30,442 nucleotides of DNA from RGIG2041 sp045546315 (lineage in GTDB: Bacteria; Bacillota; Clostridia; UBA1381; UMGS1253): NCBI GenBank assembly GCA_045546315.1, contig JAZQCN010000066.1:1-30442 (forward strand), read 5' to 3'. How positions within the stretch are numbered: position 1 is the stretch's first letter; each line of letters starts with the position of its first letter. The notes under the pieces are model-generated. The model did not search any database. It had not been told where the DNA came from and was given only the letters and a program-made list of their open reading frames with translations. Shown in pieces: positions 30,384-30,442 of the stretch. Made by a program: the position numbers and the translations under genes.

Positions 30384-30442
30384 TATGAAAGCAGCCTCGA
30401 GACAGTTACCGCAGTATCATATGACGATAACTCGGATATAAG
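30383..30442 (-). CDS. DRTGG-domain protein, C-terminal end (partial)
   Basis: Only 19 codons are inside the window, ending LISELSSYDTAVTVSRLLS. 'YDTxxxxRLL' resembles the end of the DRTGG domain ('PYDTFTaARLI'). A DRTGG protein before a PHP and a GHKL gene is the usual order in clostridial hydrogenase clusters. The identification from so few residues depends strongly on context. Confidence 0.55.
   Translation of the reverse strand, partial: LISELSSYDTAVTVSRLLS

Overview
The window joins two kinds of DNA. Positions 1 to about 16,350 are the right-hand part of a long-tailed (siphovirus-type) prophage, visibly richer in G+C and with tightly overlapping genes. Positions about 16,370 to 30,442 are the chromosome of an anaerobic fermentative Bacillota, most likely a gut Clostridia member. 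This is inferred from lower G+C, strong GGAGG-type ribosome binding sites, an electron-bifurcating type [FeFe] hydrogenase operon and deoxyhexose (rhamnose/fucose) catabolism genes. The species cannot be named from the sequence.

Prophage, left to right: C-terminus of the major capsid protein; connector and tail completion genes (182-1502); major tail protein; tail assembly chaperone gpG with a -1 frameshift product gpGT (slippery CCCAAAC at 2452-2458 just before the gpG stop); tape measure (GTG start at 2739); tail-tip protein with a C-terminal S74 chaperone; a small protein; a BppU-like baseplate protein; and a 557-residue receptor-binding candidate. That last protein ends in the variable repeat (VR) of a diversity-generating retroelement (DGR). 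VR and the template repeat (TR) downstream differ at 17 positions over 151 bp, all at adenines of TR. The reverse transcriptase follows TR but carries an in-frame TGA at codon 165, three codons before its first catalytic Asp. After the DGR come small late genes, a holin-like protein, a reverse-strand membrane/Cys-rich gene (possible lysogenic conversion gene), a Cro/CI-type repressor, a consensus promoter with an embedded palindrome, three small genes and an IS30-family transposase. The transposase is the last prophage gene, so the phage may integrate by DDE transposition; this is a hypothesis.

Host, left to right: rhaD and rhaB (reverse strand) diverging from a DeoR regulator; a cysteine synthase family gene; a TIM-barrel epimerase-like gene; an HD-domain protein; an AraC regulator (reverse) diverging from fucI; and a probable degraded alpha-L-fucosidase start. 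Then comes a reverse-strand operon encoding, in transcription order, a DRTGG-domain protein (partial), a PHP phosphoesterase, a GHKL ATPase, an HndB-like ferredoxin, a NuoF/HndC-like flavoprotein and the [FeFe] hydrogenase catalytic subunit. The kinase, aldolase and FucI together would convert a 6-deoxyhexose to lactaldehyde and DHAP, and the hydrogenase would dispose of fermentation electrons as H2.

The most interesting items are the DGR with its interrupted reverse transcriptase, unusual RT motif 4 and hairpin-rich spacer, and the repressor/operator/transposase arrangement at the prophage edge.
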